Assembly (NCBI RefSeq): GCF_900143055.1
Contig: NZ_FRCW01000009.1
Coordinates: forward strand, 103,060-167,059
Length of the DNA: 64,000 bases
Source: Fibrobacter sp. UWR3
Lineage (GTDB): Bacteria; Fibrobacterota; Fibrobacteria; Fibrobacterales; Fibrobacteraceae
Reading direction: 5' to 3'
This document shows, piece by piece, positions 15,828 to 25,080 of the stretch. The notes under the pieces are model-generated. The model did no database searches. It was not told the origin of the DNA and was given only the letters and a program-made list of their open reading frames with translations. Position 1 is the stretch's first letter, and every line of letters begins with the position of its first letter. A program made the position numbers and the translations under genes.

Positions 15828-18719
15828 GCTCACCTCATCCGTGAATATTGTCGGATTGTCGCCACCATAGGTAAACCGGATTCCAAGAGGTTGCCGGTTG
15901 GTAAGATTCGTAATAACATCTGCGGCAGCAAAATAGGCCCTTTCGTCGGTAGTCCACGTCACGGGCGATGCAGAAAATCCGAACAAATCCCCAGACCAGT
16001 TAATGCGATAGCTCCAGCCATCCTTGCCCTTCAAGCCGCCACCGTAACCCGCACCGTCATTGTAGTACGAAACATACTGGAACAGTTGCGACCATTCTTC
16101 TACCGTGGGGATATGCCACCCGGCGGGGCATATTCCCTGCACCGGCAGGCAAAGGTTCTCTTTCACAATTTCCTGGTCAAAATAGTTCGGGACACCAACC
16201 GCGGCATACCAGTAGTAAAGCCTTCCCGTCGCTTCGCACTGTTCCGCATCGCTTGCGCACCCTTGCGGGTCTGTCATGTTCGGGTTCGCCACCGGGTCGT
16301 AGTAATTCAGGTTTTCCGCCATCCACGTCTGCTTGCCGATAGTCACCACGCGGTAACTGCGGCTGTCACGCGGGTCCGTAATGTAGCCATCATGCGCTTC
16401 TATCGGAGCACCACGCGCCGCAAGCACATCCTCGCTGCAAGCATCAATCTTCACGCCTTTCTCGCCGACGTTCTTCCTTGCAGTATACTGGCCGTAATAC
16501 GCTTCGTCCACCCGCATCATCACAAAGTTCGCATTCGTATCGTAGTCACATACAAAGTAATACTTATTCGACATGAAATTATTCTTGTCGCTCCTCCATC
16601 TTGCGACAGTAGCATCGCAGGGTTCAAGTTTCGCCATATACTGGTCGGCAAGCATGTCAGCCAAGGCCTTTTCCTCAATTGGTTCCAAGTGGTATTCGCC
16701 ACCAGTCTCGACGCAGTAATACAAATACCCGTAAGCATCCCTCGTGTAGTGTATTTCTTCGCCTGCATCATTACAGAAACTGGACTCCCTCGCCTCCCTC
16801 ATGCTCTCGTAGCGTTTCAGGTCCCAATAGTCCACCTGTCCATAACCGTACTTGCCGTCGACATTCGAGCAATGGTAGAACACATTTACCGTAGATTCAT
16901 ACCTTGTGACGTTATACGGGCAATCGATAATTTCGAGCGTATCAGACTCGGCGTTACAGGCAGGGAGCGTTTTCACAAACTCGCCGCACATGGCCTGCCT
17001 GCCTGCCTTTTCGTCGACCTCGTAGTACTGGTACTTATCATCTCTGGTTTCGCAATGGTAAAAGTGGTTGCCAGTCGAGTCGTACACGTACTGGTACGCA
17101 TTCACCGGATTGCACGGTTCCTGCATTGCGATAAACGCAAGCGAATCGGCGACACCACTCGAAACCCCCTTGAAGGAATATATTGCAGGCATATCGCCAA
17201 TCTTCACATCGTCACACCTGTAATAGAACAGGTCGCTATAAGAGAACGAACGCAGGGCATCCGTTTCCCTATTGCACTTGCGCTGCTCCGCAAGGAACTT
17301 ATTGATATCGTTCGCAGGGCTCCACCGCATGCTCAGGGAATCGTGCGTACAGACATATTCCGAAGAATCCGGCATGCGCCCGAGCGTCCAGACGCTACCC
17401 GTATCGCATTCGCCCAGGTAGAAACCGACAGTATCCTGGCTCTCGTAATTCCAGGAATACGTGTCGTCCGAAACCACGTGTTCGCAGACGAATATCGAGT
17501 CGTGGAACAAGGACTTTTGGCCCAAGTTTTCGGAATGGCATGCGCCAAAGTGATAATTCCGGATAAACTCGTCGTCCGCTACTTCCCACCCGTTCTTGAA
17601 TTCCATGCGGCGACCATCCGCAGACAACCCGAACGAGGCATAATTGCCGGTGCACTTGTAAGAAAGTCTCTCGCTTACCTTTTCCAGCCGAGGAGTGCTA
17701 CCGACAATGCAGGGGCCAAACTGTTTCTCCAAATCGGTCAGGAACCTCCTGAAATACACGAGCGAGTCATTCTTGTTAAGGACTGCATCGCATACCAGCG
17801 AATCCTTGTAATAAGAGGATCTGGAGTTTGCAACCGAATCGACCTTACCCAGGCGGTCCTTGCAGTCCGGGAGCCCGAAGGCTTCTTCAACCATGCGTTC
17901 AAAGAACTTCCACTTGTTAACGCCAGCGGTTGAATCCAGCTTATCCAGCAGGGAATCTACACTCAGCCATCTATTGACAATGAACTCGGCAAACTCGATG
18001 TTTTTATCAGTATCGTCGATACTCCCATCCGAGAGGTCTTCTTTCAGGTAGGACTTGTTTTGGGCAAAGCTACTTTCCGACAGGCCTCGCAACAAGTATG
18101 CGTACAGCCCGGCAACTTCCTCGAACGGGCGCGCATACAATTCTGCAGGGAGCGTATCCTGCTCCGTAAAGTGAAACGCCTTCGCCACATCCTGCATGGC
18201 CTTCTTTTTCGCCTCGCTGAACGAGTAGCCCTCTGACACGAATTCCCAAATCATCGGGACTTCGATATCCGTCATCAGGTCAATCCTCGGATTTTCTACT
18301 TCCGAAATATCCGTTATCACGGAGAAATAAATTCTGTTCGCCGTGGTGGGCCACATGATGCGTGTAGCATAGGACAGCGAGACTGCTACGTAGGGAGACT
18401 TGTAATCGTGAGCAGGGAATTCGAACTCGCTCCGGCTGGCATCGACAGGGGAACCTTCCACCGAGTCAATTACATAGAGCGAGGAATCAAGCACATAGGC
18501 TACGGCTCGTGAATCCGGGATAAACCATGCATTGGGAGCCATGTTCCGCACGCGGAACGACTTGCCTACCAGGGCGTAGTCTTCAGGAGTCGCTTCGTCC
18601 TCGATTATCGAGTCTACGCCCGCGCGGTTATAGTCCGAACCGCCGTCACAGCCCATAAGGCATAACGCGCCTAGAACGAGCGGCAGGCTGGCGGCATATG
18701 CGAACTTGAACAAATTCAT
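15795..18719 (-). CDS. Giant FISUMP lipoprotein (copy 2)
   Basis: A 974-residue paralogue of the 11635-14748 product with the same order of parts: lipoprotein signal (LGALCLMGC), N-terminal domain with ENPRIDLMTDIEVPMIWEFVSEGYSFSEAKKKAM matching NVNLMTHLEVPLVEALVGEGYPFSVAKKLAM of copy 1 (shared words MT.(I/L)EVP and EGY.FS.AKK.AM), cysteine-paired middle units, and a terminal FISUMP domain ending SYSVRCVKD. The middle is far more diverged than the ends. It is presumably an envelope or surface protein. The start at 18719 is favoured because it gives a compact signal peptide and a TATATTTA box ends 5 nt upstream; the frame is open back to 18779. Confidence 0.85.
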   Translation of the reverse strand: MNLFKFAYAASLPLVLGALCLMGCDGGSDYNRAGVDSIIEDEATPEDYALVGKSFRVRNMAPNAWFIPDSRAVAYVLDSSLYVIDSVEGSPVDASRSEFEFPAHDYKSPYVAVSLSYATRIMWPTTANRIYFSVITDISEVENPRIDLMTDIEVPMIWEFVSEGYSFSEAKKKAMQDVAKAFHFTEQDTLPAELYARPFEEVAGLYAYLLRGLSESSFAQNKSYLKEDLSDGSIDDTDKNIEFAEFIVNRWLSVDSLLDKLDSTAGVNKWKFFERMVEEAFGLPDCKDRLGKVDSVANSRSSYYKDSLVCDAVLNKNDSLVYFRRFLTDLEKQFGPCIVGSTPRLEKVSERLSYKCTGNYASFGLSADGRRMEFKNGWEVADDEFIRNYHFGACHSENLGQKSLFHDSIFVCEHVVSDDTYSWNYESQDTVGFYLGECDTGSVWTLGRMPDSSEYVCTHDSLSMRWSPANDINKFLAEQRKCNRETDALRSFSYSDLFYYRCDDVKIGDMPAIYSFKGVSSGVADSLAFIAMQEPCNPVNAYQYVYDSTGNHFYHCETRDDKYQYYEVDEKAGRQAMCGEFVKTLPACNAESDTLEIIDCPYNVTRYESTVNVFYHCSNVDGKYGYGQVDYWDLKRYESMREARESSFCNDAGEEIHYTRDAYGYLYYCVETGGEYHLEPIEEKALADMLADQYMAKLEPCDATVARWRSDKNNFMSNKYYFVCDYDTNANFVMMRVDEAYYGQYTARKNVGEKGVKIDACSEDVLAARGAPIEAHDGYITDPRDSRSYRVVTIGKQTWMAENLNYYDPVANPNMTDPQGCASDAEQCEATGRLYYWYAAVGVPNYFDQEIVKENLCLPVQGICPAGWHIPTVEEWSQLFQYVSYYNDGAGYGGGLKGKDGWSYRINWSGDLFGFSASPVTWTTDERAYFAAADVITNLTNRQPLGIRFTYGGDNPTIFTDEVSRSYSVRCVKD

Positions 18720-18724
18720 CGTTA

Positions 18725-18732
18725 TAAATATA
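18725..18732 (-). promoter_or_regulatory. -10 box abutting FISUMP copy 2
   Basis: TATATTTA on the minus strand followed by TAACG and the ATG at 18719. A good TAnnTTTG match that predicts a leaderless message. Confidence 0.5.
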
Positions 18733-18838
18733 GATTCTAATGTTTGAAAAAGCGCACGGGTCGCCCGTATTCCCGACAAAACGTAAAGTTATGCGACAAG
18801 GGAGGGTTTCCAACCCTCCCTAAGACCCTCCCGGAAAC

Positions 18839-18867
18839 AAAAAAAGATCCCCGCCTACGCGGGGATG
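18839..18867 (-). terminator. Terminator of the nuo operon formed by a dispersed palindrome
   Basis: Read on the minus strand, ATCCCCGCG-tag-GCGGGGATC is followed by seven T residues, about 48 nt after the nuoN stop. The hairpin is itself a member of the GATCCCCGCC...GGGGATGAC family. A second palindrome (GGGAGGGTT / AACCCTCCC) lies beyond it at about 18799-18820. Confidence 0.8.
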
Positions 18868-18915
18868 ACAAGACTCACGCAAAGGCGAGCCTAAAGGTCT
18901 TTTTTACAGGTTTCG

Positions 18916-20391
18916 CTAGCCGAGCAGCGCCTTGCCGGGGAACATGCTCATGGCGATGAGGGCAATCGCAGAAATTGCCACCGCAAACTTGAGCATGTAG
19001 GTGAACGCGGCCTGGGACTTGCAACAGCAGCACTTGCACTCGCCTTCCGCCTTCACGGGCATAAACAGCACGTAGGCAATGCGCAGGTAGTACACCGCCG
19101 CCACCAGCGAAAGCACGAAGGCGAATATCGCAATGGCGCCATGGCCCGCGGCGAACACGTCGGTAAAGAGCGCGAACTTCGCGAGGAAGCCTGCAACAGG
19201 CGGGAGACCGGCGAGGCTAGCGAGGCAAACCGTAGCGCCGAGCGCCACGAACGGATGCTTGCGGCCTGCACCCTGCAGGTCTTCGAGATTTTCCTTGCGG
19301 TCACCCTTGCCCGAAAGGTAGGCAACCCCCGTAAGGGCACCCGCACTCGCAACGGCGTAGGTCACCAAGAAGTAGAACATTGCACCGAGCTGCACCGTAC
19401 CGTTCTTCAGGTAGCTCGGAACCAGGAGGCCGAGTACAATGAAGCCCGCGTTCATCACGGCAGAGAACGCGAGGATACGGCGAATGGACTTCTGGGCAAG
19501 GCCGCTAAACGCACCGACAAGAATCGAGAGCACGGCGACAATCACCACCAGGTAGAAAACCGGCTTGGACTGCCCTGCGGCAGTAACCTGTTCGGAGAGG
19601 TTCCAGGCACCGGCGACACCGGCGCGGGTAACGAGCATGCCGAGCCACACGGAACCGAGAGCGGCGAGCGCCCCCACCTTCACGACGGCAGCCATGAAGC
19701 CCGTGACCGCGACAGAAGCACCCGTATAGACGTCAGCCACCCAGTAGTGCACCGGAGCGGCGCCCGCCTTGAACAGGAGCCCGAAAATAGTGAGCAGAAT
19801 GCCAATCGCATAGATGGGTTCACGGCCCTGCAGAATCAGCGCACTGAAGTGAGTCGTGCCGGTCGCACCGTAAACGAGCGCCACACCGTAGAGGAATATG
19901 GCACTGAAGATGGAGCCCGAAACGAAGTACTTGAACACGCCTTCACCCGCGTTAGTATCCTTGCGGCGGATACCCACCAGGGCGTACACCGGGAAGCTCG
20001 TGAGTTCCATGGCGATAAACAGGGCGACAAAATCAATCGCCTGAGTCATGAGGAGTGCGCCGGTCGAAGCGAGCAGCATGAGCCCGTAGGCCTCGCCACC
20101 CTTGTGGCCTTCGTGACCGAGGGTCCACTGCAGGCCCGAAACGCCGAGCAGCGTGCAAAGCAGCACGGCAAGCCCGAGCAGGCGACGGACCGGGTCCATG
20201 GCGAACAGGTCGTGGCACGTATCGGTTGTCACGAGCGCGAAAGACGCCATGCCCAGAGCCACGAATACGGCAGCAAACCAGGGGATAATCTTGTGCTTGT
20301 TGTCGTCCTTAAGGAACGGTTCCATCACCAGGGTAGCGAGGGCACCGAGAGCGACAACGATTACCGGGAAAAAGTTGACGATACTAGTCAT
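18916..20391 (-). CDS. nuoN: NADH-quinone oxidoreductase subunit N
   Basis: The 491-residue antiporter-like subunit of complex I, with about 14 membrane segments. Family features include ELTSFPVYALVGIRRKD near residue 130 (the conserved glutamate of TM5), LLFKAGAAPVHYWVADVYTGAS near 210 (TM7 lysine and H-W-x-x-D) and AFSAVMNAGFIVLGLL near 300. It translocates protons at the inner membrane. It is the last gene of the operon and overlaps nuoM by 8 nt. An unusual run of cysteines (ECKCCCCKS) lies near residue 455 in a loop. Confidence 0.95.
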   Translation of the reverse strand: MTSIVNFFPVIVVALGALATLVMEPFLKDDNKHKIIPWFAAVFVALGMASFALVTTDTCHDLFAMDPVRRLLGLAVLLCTLLGVSGLQWTLGHEGHKGGEAYGLMLLASTGALLMTQAIDFVALFIAMELTSFPVYALVGIRRKDTNAGEGVFKYFVSGSIFSAIFLYGVALVYGATGTTHFSALILQGREPIYAIGILLTIFGLLFKAGAAPVHYWVADVYTGASVAVTGFMAAVVKVGALAALGSVWLGMLVTRAGVAGAWNLSEQVTAAGQSKPVFYLVVIVAVLSILVGAFSGLAQKSIRRILAFSAVMNAGFIVLGLLVPSYLKNGTVQLGAMFYFLVTYAVASAGALTGVAYLSGKGDRKENLEDLQGAGRKHPFVALGATVCLASLAGLPPVAGFLAKFALFTDVFAAGHGAIAIFAFVLSLVAAVYYLRIAYVLFMPVKAEGECKCCCCKSQAAFTYMLKFAVAISAIALIAMSMFPGKALLG

Positions 20392-22186
20392 TGGAAGCCT
20401 CCTTCTCGTTCACCGGAGCGGCATCTGTCGCGGGGTGAGCGTCCATTTCGGCATCATTGAGTTCGTAGTCCTTGTCTTCGACGCCGCGGACCTGAGTTTC
20501 TTCTTCGCGAGCCTGCTTTTCTTGGGCAAGCACCGTGGAGCGCGCAATGTTCGCCTCGGTCTCAATAACCTGGCGGATAAGTTCCTTGCGTTCTTCTTCG
20601 GAGAAGCCCGCCTTCACCAGCGAGGAATCGAGCTTGCCGATATCGCTGGAAGTAACGATGTGGGATTCGAGCGGTTCGACCTCGCCTTCCTCCTCTTCTT
20701 CGACTTCTTCCTCAACGACCAGCTCTTCGGCAACAGGCGCGCCCTCGGTCTGTTCGACTGCAGATGCGTCATTGATAAGCAGGGATTCCGTCACGAATGA
20801 CGGGTGGAAACCGAACACGAGGAGAAGCAGGAGCATCGCACCGTAGGCAACACCCTCGATGCCCGAGACCTTCACGCCTTCCTTGCATTCGCGCTTCGCC
20901 TCGCCGAAGATGACCTTCTGGATAAAGCGGAGCACGTAGGCCGCAGAGAGAATCATGGAGAATCCCATGATGCCCGCGCAAACCGGGCTCAGGTCCCACA
21001 GGGAAAGCAGCACGGTGAATTCACCGATAAAGCCCGCCGTTCCGGGAACCGCAAGAGCCATCACGCCGGCAGCACCGAACAGGAAACTGAACGCAGGCGC
21101 CTTGTGGGCAAGCCCGCCCATTTCGTTGATGTCGCGCGTGCCCGTCATGCGCTCGGCAATTCCAATCAGGTAGTACTGCACGCCGGCCGAAATACCGTGG
21201 GCCACCAGCAACACGAGAACTGCCGGGAGCATCGCCTCGGAGAGGCTGAACACGCCCGCGACCGCAATGCCCAAGTGGCTCATGGAACTGAACGCAAGCA
21301 GTTTCTTGCCGTCGCGCGCACGGAGCGCCATCAGGGCGCCGTAGATTGCGGAAGCAAGCCCGAGCCACACCATCGTAGAAATCTCGGTCATGTTGAAGGG
21401 GAACACCGGAAGCACCCAGGCAATGAACCCGAACACGCCAGCCTTACTCATGGCACCCGTAAGGATAGCCGAGAGCGGAGCCGGAGCCTCGGAATAGGTA
21501 ATCGCCTGCCAACCGTGGAACGGGAAAATCGGGGTCTTCACGATAAACGCAATCAGGAAGCACAAGAGCAGCACGAGCTGCGTGTTTTCCGGCAGGCTCT
21601 GCACTGCGAGCGCCACGGAGAGGAGCAGCGAGTTGTCCGCAATCGTGAGCAGGTACCAGAGCGCCACCATCATCGGGGCAGAACCGACCAGCGTGTAGAT
21701 TGCAAACGTCATGGCCGCTTCCTTGCGCTTCTCGCCGCCGAAGCCCGCTATCAGGACGGCAGCCGGAATAACCATCGCTTCGAAGAAGAAGAAGAACAGC
21801 ACTGCGTCGGCGGCAAGGAACGTACCGTTCATCGCACCCATCAAGGAGAAAATCCCGATGGCGAAGTTGCGGTAGTTGTTCCCGAAAAGCCCGCGTGCAG
21901 AGATGAGGGCCACGAGCGAAAGCCCGCAAGAGAGGAACACCATCCAGGCGCCCAGACCGTGGCTGTAGAGGTAGTAGTACGTGGGGCCCTTGCAGCCGGG
22001 AATCCAGAACCATTCCACCGGAGTGGTGGCGATGTTCCCGCCCGAGACAAGAGCGACGGAAAGCCCGAGGAACACGACGGCGAAGAGAATCGCCATGCGG
22101 GTCGCCGACCTGAAGTCTTCCTTGGAGTTGAGGACCATCAGGATGGCGGCAACAAACGGGGCAAAGACAAGGAGATGTAAAAGCAT
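20384..22186 (-). CDS. nuoM: NADH-quinone oxidoreductase subunit M with long acidic C-terminal tail
   Basis: Residues 1 to about 470 are a normal NuoM: FFFEAMVIPAAVLIAGFGGEKRKEA (TM5 glutamate), IAFIVKTPIFPFHGWQAITYSEAPAP (TM7 lysine, H-G-W) and FSSMSHLGIAVAG. The last ~130 residues are not usual: a Glu-rich stretch (VVEEEVEEEEEGEVEPLES) and a predicted helical, charged segment (KAGFSEEERKELIRQVIETEANIARSTV) with no membrane span. The tail probably lies free in the cytoplasm or periplasm. No frameshift explains it, and the following start of nuoN is placed normally. Confidence 0.94.
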   Translation of the reverse strand: MLLHLLVFAPFVAAILMVLNSKEDFRSATRMAILFAVVFLGLSVALVSGGNIATTPVEWFWIPGCKGPTYYYLYSHGLGAWMVFLSCGLSLVALISARGLFGNNYRNFAIGIFSLMGAMNGTFLAADAVLFFFFFEAMVIPAAVLIAGFGGEKRKEAAMTFAIYTLVGSAPMMVALWYLLTIADNSLLLSVALAVQSLPENTQLVLLLCFLIAFIVKTPIFPFHGWQAITYSEAPAPLSAILTGAMSKAGVFGFIAWVLPVFPFNMTEISTMVWLGLASAIYGALMALRARDGKKLLAFSSMSHLGIAVAGVFSLSEAMLPAVLVLLVAHGISAGVQYYLIGIAERMTGTRDINEMGGLAHKAPAFSFLFGAAGVMALAVPGTAGFIGEFTVLLSLWDLSPVCAGIMGFSMILSAAYVLRFIQKVIFGEAKRECKEGVKVSGIEGVAYGAMLLLLLVFGFHPSFVTESLLINDASAVEQTEGAPVAEELVVEEEVEEEEEGEVEPLESHIVTSSDIGKLDSSLVKAGFSEEERKELIRQVIETEANIARSTVLAQEKQAREEETQVRGVEDKDYELNDAEMDAHPATDAAPVNEKEASND

Positions 22187-24222
22187 TAGACCAAACCTCC
22201 AGTCAAGAGAACAACAAGCACAAGGAGCGCCACGCCGAACAGGCTAAGCGTAAGTTGCAGGCGCACCTTGCGAACCTGGAACACGGTCGCGCCGTCGCCC
22301 ACGATGGAGACGATGGCCGAGAGCGTCCACTGGAACGCCTGCAGCACCTTGTCGACAACTACGTCGCAAATCCAGGCGACAATAAGCACAACCTTGATAA
22401 AGAACAGGTGGACGTAGTCCCAAAGGAACGTCCAGCCCTTGGCATAGCCCTCGGGAGCGGTAGAAGAGCCCTTCGCAGAAGCCTTGATATCGGCCTTGCC
22501 CCAGCCCTTCCAGGCAACGAACATGCCGAAGAGAGCAGCAAGCGTACCGAGCGCGGCAAAGAGCATCGGGTTCACGTGCGTCGTGACGCGCGGGATAAAT
22601 TCCTCGAGCATCATGTCGGGGCTAAACATGCGTGCGGGGTCGAACGCCTGAGCGGCACCGAGCACCGGAGCGAGCGAATCGGCAAAGAAAGTGATGCCGA
22701 TGGATTCCGCCCACAGGTAACCCGCGAAGATGGAACCGAACGTGAGCACGACCATCGGGATGAGCATCACGGCGGGAGCCTCGTGGATGTGCGATTCGGT
22801 TTCCTTGTCGCCGCGGTATTCGCCAAAGAACGTCATGATGATGAGGCGACCCATGTACACCGCAGTGATAACCGCAGTGAAGAGGCCCGTCACGTAGAAA
22901 ATCTTGTTCATGGGAACGGCGCCATCGGCAAGCCAGGTTCCCGTGAATACCCAGTTGCAGTTCGTGAAGATGCGTTCAAGAATCAAATCCTTGGACCAGA
23001 AGCCTGCAAAACCGGGGAACCCGACAATCGCGAGGAACGCGAAAATCATCACGCAGGCAGTGACCGGAGTCTTCTTGATCATGCCACCCATGCGGCGCAT
23101 GTCCTGCTCGCCTGCAAGCGCGTGGATAACCGCACCCGCACCGAGGAAGAGCGACGCCTTGAAGAATGCATGAGTGAACACGTGGAAGATGGAAGCATCG
23201 AACGCAGATACGCCCGCGGCCATGAACATGTAACCGAGCTGGCTAATCGTCGAGTAGGCAAGCACCTTCTTGATATCGTTCTGGAAGAGGCCCGCGAATG
23301 CAGCCCAGAAGGCGGTCAACGCACCCACGACGAGAATGAGGTTCAGCACGTCGGGGCAGAGCACGAACATGTTGGAGAGGCGCGCCACCAGGTAGACACC
23401 GCTCGTGACCATGGTCGCGGCATGGATGAGGGCCGAAACCGGAGTCGGACCCGCCATGGCATCGGGCAGCCACGTAAGGAGCGGAATCTGCGCGGACTTA
23501 CCCGTGCAACCCACGAAGAACATGACAGAAGCGAGTGTGAGCATCGGGAGCACGAGTTCCACGTGCCCGCCAGCAATGACCATCTGGATAAACTGGTTGA
23601 GCAGGTCGTAGTTGAGGGCGCCAGCACCGCCAACCGTAACGAGGCAGAGCATACCGAGCAAGAACCCGATATCGCCCACGCGGTTCACGATGAATGCCTT
23701 GTTGGCGGCCTTGCAGTTCTTGATATCCTTGTTCCAGAAGCCGATGAGCAGGTAGGAGCAGAGCCCCACGCCTTCCCAGCCGAGGAACGTGAGAAGCAGG
23801 CTATCGGAAAGCACGAGCACAATCATGCTGAACAGGAACAGGTTGATGTAGGCGAAGAAGCGGGCAAAGCCGCGGTCGCCGTGCATGTAACCGATGGAGT
23901 ACAGCGCGATGAGCGTGCCGATACCCGTCACGAACAGGAGCATGATGCGGGAGAGAGCATCGAACAGGAATCCGATATCCACCTTGAGGAGCGGAATATC
24001 AATCCAGTTGCAGAGCGTCTCGCGGATGCCGGAGACAGGCATATTCGTAGCGAGGGCAGCGACACTCACGAACGACATCGCCGGGAGCAGCACGGCAATC
24101 GCACCCACGATACCTTCGGGGGCGCCCTTCTTGTTAGACGAAGAAGCGACGGCGATGCTCCCGAGGATGATGGTTCCGAGCAGCGGGAAAAGCGGAATGA
24201 GCCATAAAGGAATATTCGTCAT
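22186..24222 (-). CDS. nuoL: NADH-quinone oxidoreductase subunit L
   Basis: The 678-residue distal proton-pumping subunit. It shows YMHGDRGFARFFAYINLFLFSM, FLGWEGVGLCSYLLIGFW (TM5 glutamate), KSAQIPLLTWLPDAMAGPTPVSALIHAATMVTSGVYL (TM7 lysine and TM8 histidines), STISQLGYMFMA, and a C-terminal extension with a long amphipathic stretch and a final membrane anchor, as expected for the lateral helix HL. Length is within the normal range. It begins 1 nt after the nuoK stop codon and its stop overlaps the nuoM start. Confidence 0.96.
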   Translation of the reverse strand: MTNIPLWLIPLFPLLGTIILGSIAVASSSNKKGAPEGIVGAIAVLLPAMSFVSVAALATNMPVSGIRETLCNWIDIPLLKVDIGFLFDALSRIMLLFVTGIGTLIALYSIGYMHGDRGFARFFAYINLFLFSMIVLVLSDSLLLTFLGWEGVGLCSYLLIGFWNKDIKNCKAANKAFIVNRVGDIGFLLGMLCLVTVGGAGALNYDLLNQFIQMVIAGGHVELVLPMLTLASVMFFVGCTGKSAQIPLLTWLPDAMAGPTPVSALIHAATMVTSGVYLVARLSNMFVLCPDVLNLILVVGALTAFWAAFAGLFQNDIKKVLAYSTISQLGYMFMAAGVSAFDASIFHVFTHAFFKASLFLGAGAVIHALAGEQDMRRMGGMIKKTPVTACVMIFAFLAIVGFPGFAGFWSKDLILERIFTNCNWVFTGTWLADGAVPMNKIFYVTGLFTAVITAVYMGRLIIMTFFGEYRGDKETESHIHEAPAVMLIPMVVLTFGSIFAGYLWAESIGITFFADSLAPVLGAAQAFDPARMFSPDMMLEEFIPRVTTHVNPMLFAALGTLAALFGMFVAWKGWGKADIKASAKGSSTAPEGYAKGWTFLWDYVHLFFIKVVLIVAWICDVVVDKVLQAFQWTLSAIVSIVGDGATVFQVRKVRLQLTLSLFGVALLVLVVLLTGGLV

Positions 24223-24223
24223 C

Positions 24224-24538
24224 TTAGCCCCTCATATCGGAATAGGTGTCGGCATCGATACTTTCGCGGTTGCGGAAGATAAAGATGACCATTGCAAAGC
24301 CCACGCACGCCTCGGCGGCGGCAATGGCGATGGAGAACAGCGGAATGATCTGGCCCGCGACACTCATGGTATCGGGGAGCGTCTTCGCGAAGCCCACGAA
24401 GGAGAGGTTCACCGCGTTCAGGGCAAGTTCAATGCCCATGAGCACAAAGAACAGGTTCCGCCTGGAAATAGCCACCATGATACCGATGGCAAAGAGCGCC
24501 AGGGCAAGCAGCTGGATGAAAATGGGTTGGAGTTCCAT
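24224..24538 (-). CDS. nuoK: NADH-quinone oxidoreductase subunit K
   Basis: At 104 residues this is a typical three-helix NuoK. FFVLMGIELALNAVNLSFVGF contains the conserved membrane glutamate of the E-channel, and IAAAEACVGFAMVIFIFRNRESID carries the second glutamate. It links the quinone site to the antiporter subunits. Its start overlaps the nuoJ stop by 1 nt. Confidence 0.96.
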   Translation of the reverse strand: MELQPIFIQLLALALFAIGIMVAISRRNLFFVLMGIELALNAVNLSFVGFAKTLPDTMSVAGQIIPLFSIAIAAAEACVGFAMVIFIFRNRESIDADTYSDMRG

Positions 24539-25080
24539 CAGTGTTTATCCTCCATATTTTCAGATTCAACGGATCCGAGACGCTTCTTCGCGAGAAGCAC
24601 CGCAGCCACCATCGAAGAAAGCAGCAGCAGGCCAAGTGCCTCGAAGAGCACGAAGTAGCCGGGGCCAGTCTGAGCCACGTCGAAGAGAGTCTTGGACGTG
24701 AGGGCGACAGAGCCGCGGAGCGTCGTCGTATCGAACGCGAGCGGGCTACGCACCAGCGCAAAGCCCACGAGGCCAGCGAGCACGATAACCGCCGGGATAA
24801 TGAAGAGCGACACCTTGTCGAACATCGGAGTCTTGGAATCGCGGGCACCGTTCAGCACCATGATGACGAACGTAACGAGCATCATGATTGCACCGGCGTA
24901 GACCATGACCTGCACGACACCCAGGAACGGGCTACCGATGAGGCCGTAGATTCCGGCGAGCGAGACCATCGAAACGATGAGCGAAAGGCCGCCGTAGAGA
25001 GGATGACGGCTCAGGAGCACGCACGCAGCGGCACCGAGCGTAATCACCGCGAGAATGATGAAATAAATCAGGGCTAACAT
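24538..25080 (-). CDS. nuoJ: NADH-quinone oxidoreductase subunit J
   Basis: The 180-residue NuoJ has five hydrophobic segments. It shows HPLYGGLSLIVSMVSLAGIYGLIGSPFLGVVQVMVYAGAIMMLVTFVIMVLN, the classic TM2-TM3 stretch including the VYAGAIMVLF-like motif that forms the pi-bulge. The rest is less conserved, as usual. It overlaps nuoI and nuoK by 1 nt on each side. Confidence 0.95.
   Translation of the reverse strand: MLALIYFIILAVITLGAAACVLLSRHPLYGGLSLIVSMVSLAGIYGLIGSPFLGVVQVMVYAGAIMMLVTFVIMVLNGARDSKTPMFDKVSLFIIPAVIVLAGLVGFALVRSPLAFDTTTLRGSVALTSKTLFDVAQTGPGYFVLFEALGLLLLSSMVAAVLLAKKRLGSVESENMEDKH

Noticed and set aside
22255..24207. 650-codon plus-strand frame opposite nuoL
   Set aside because: Charged low-complexity translation with no domain; nuoL on the other strand is complete.
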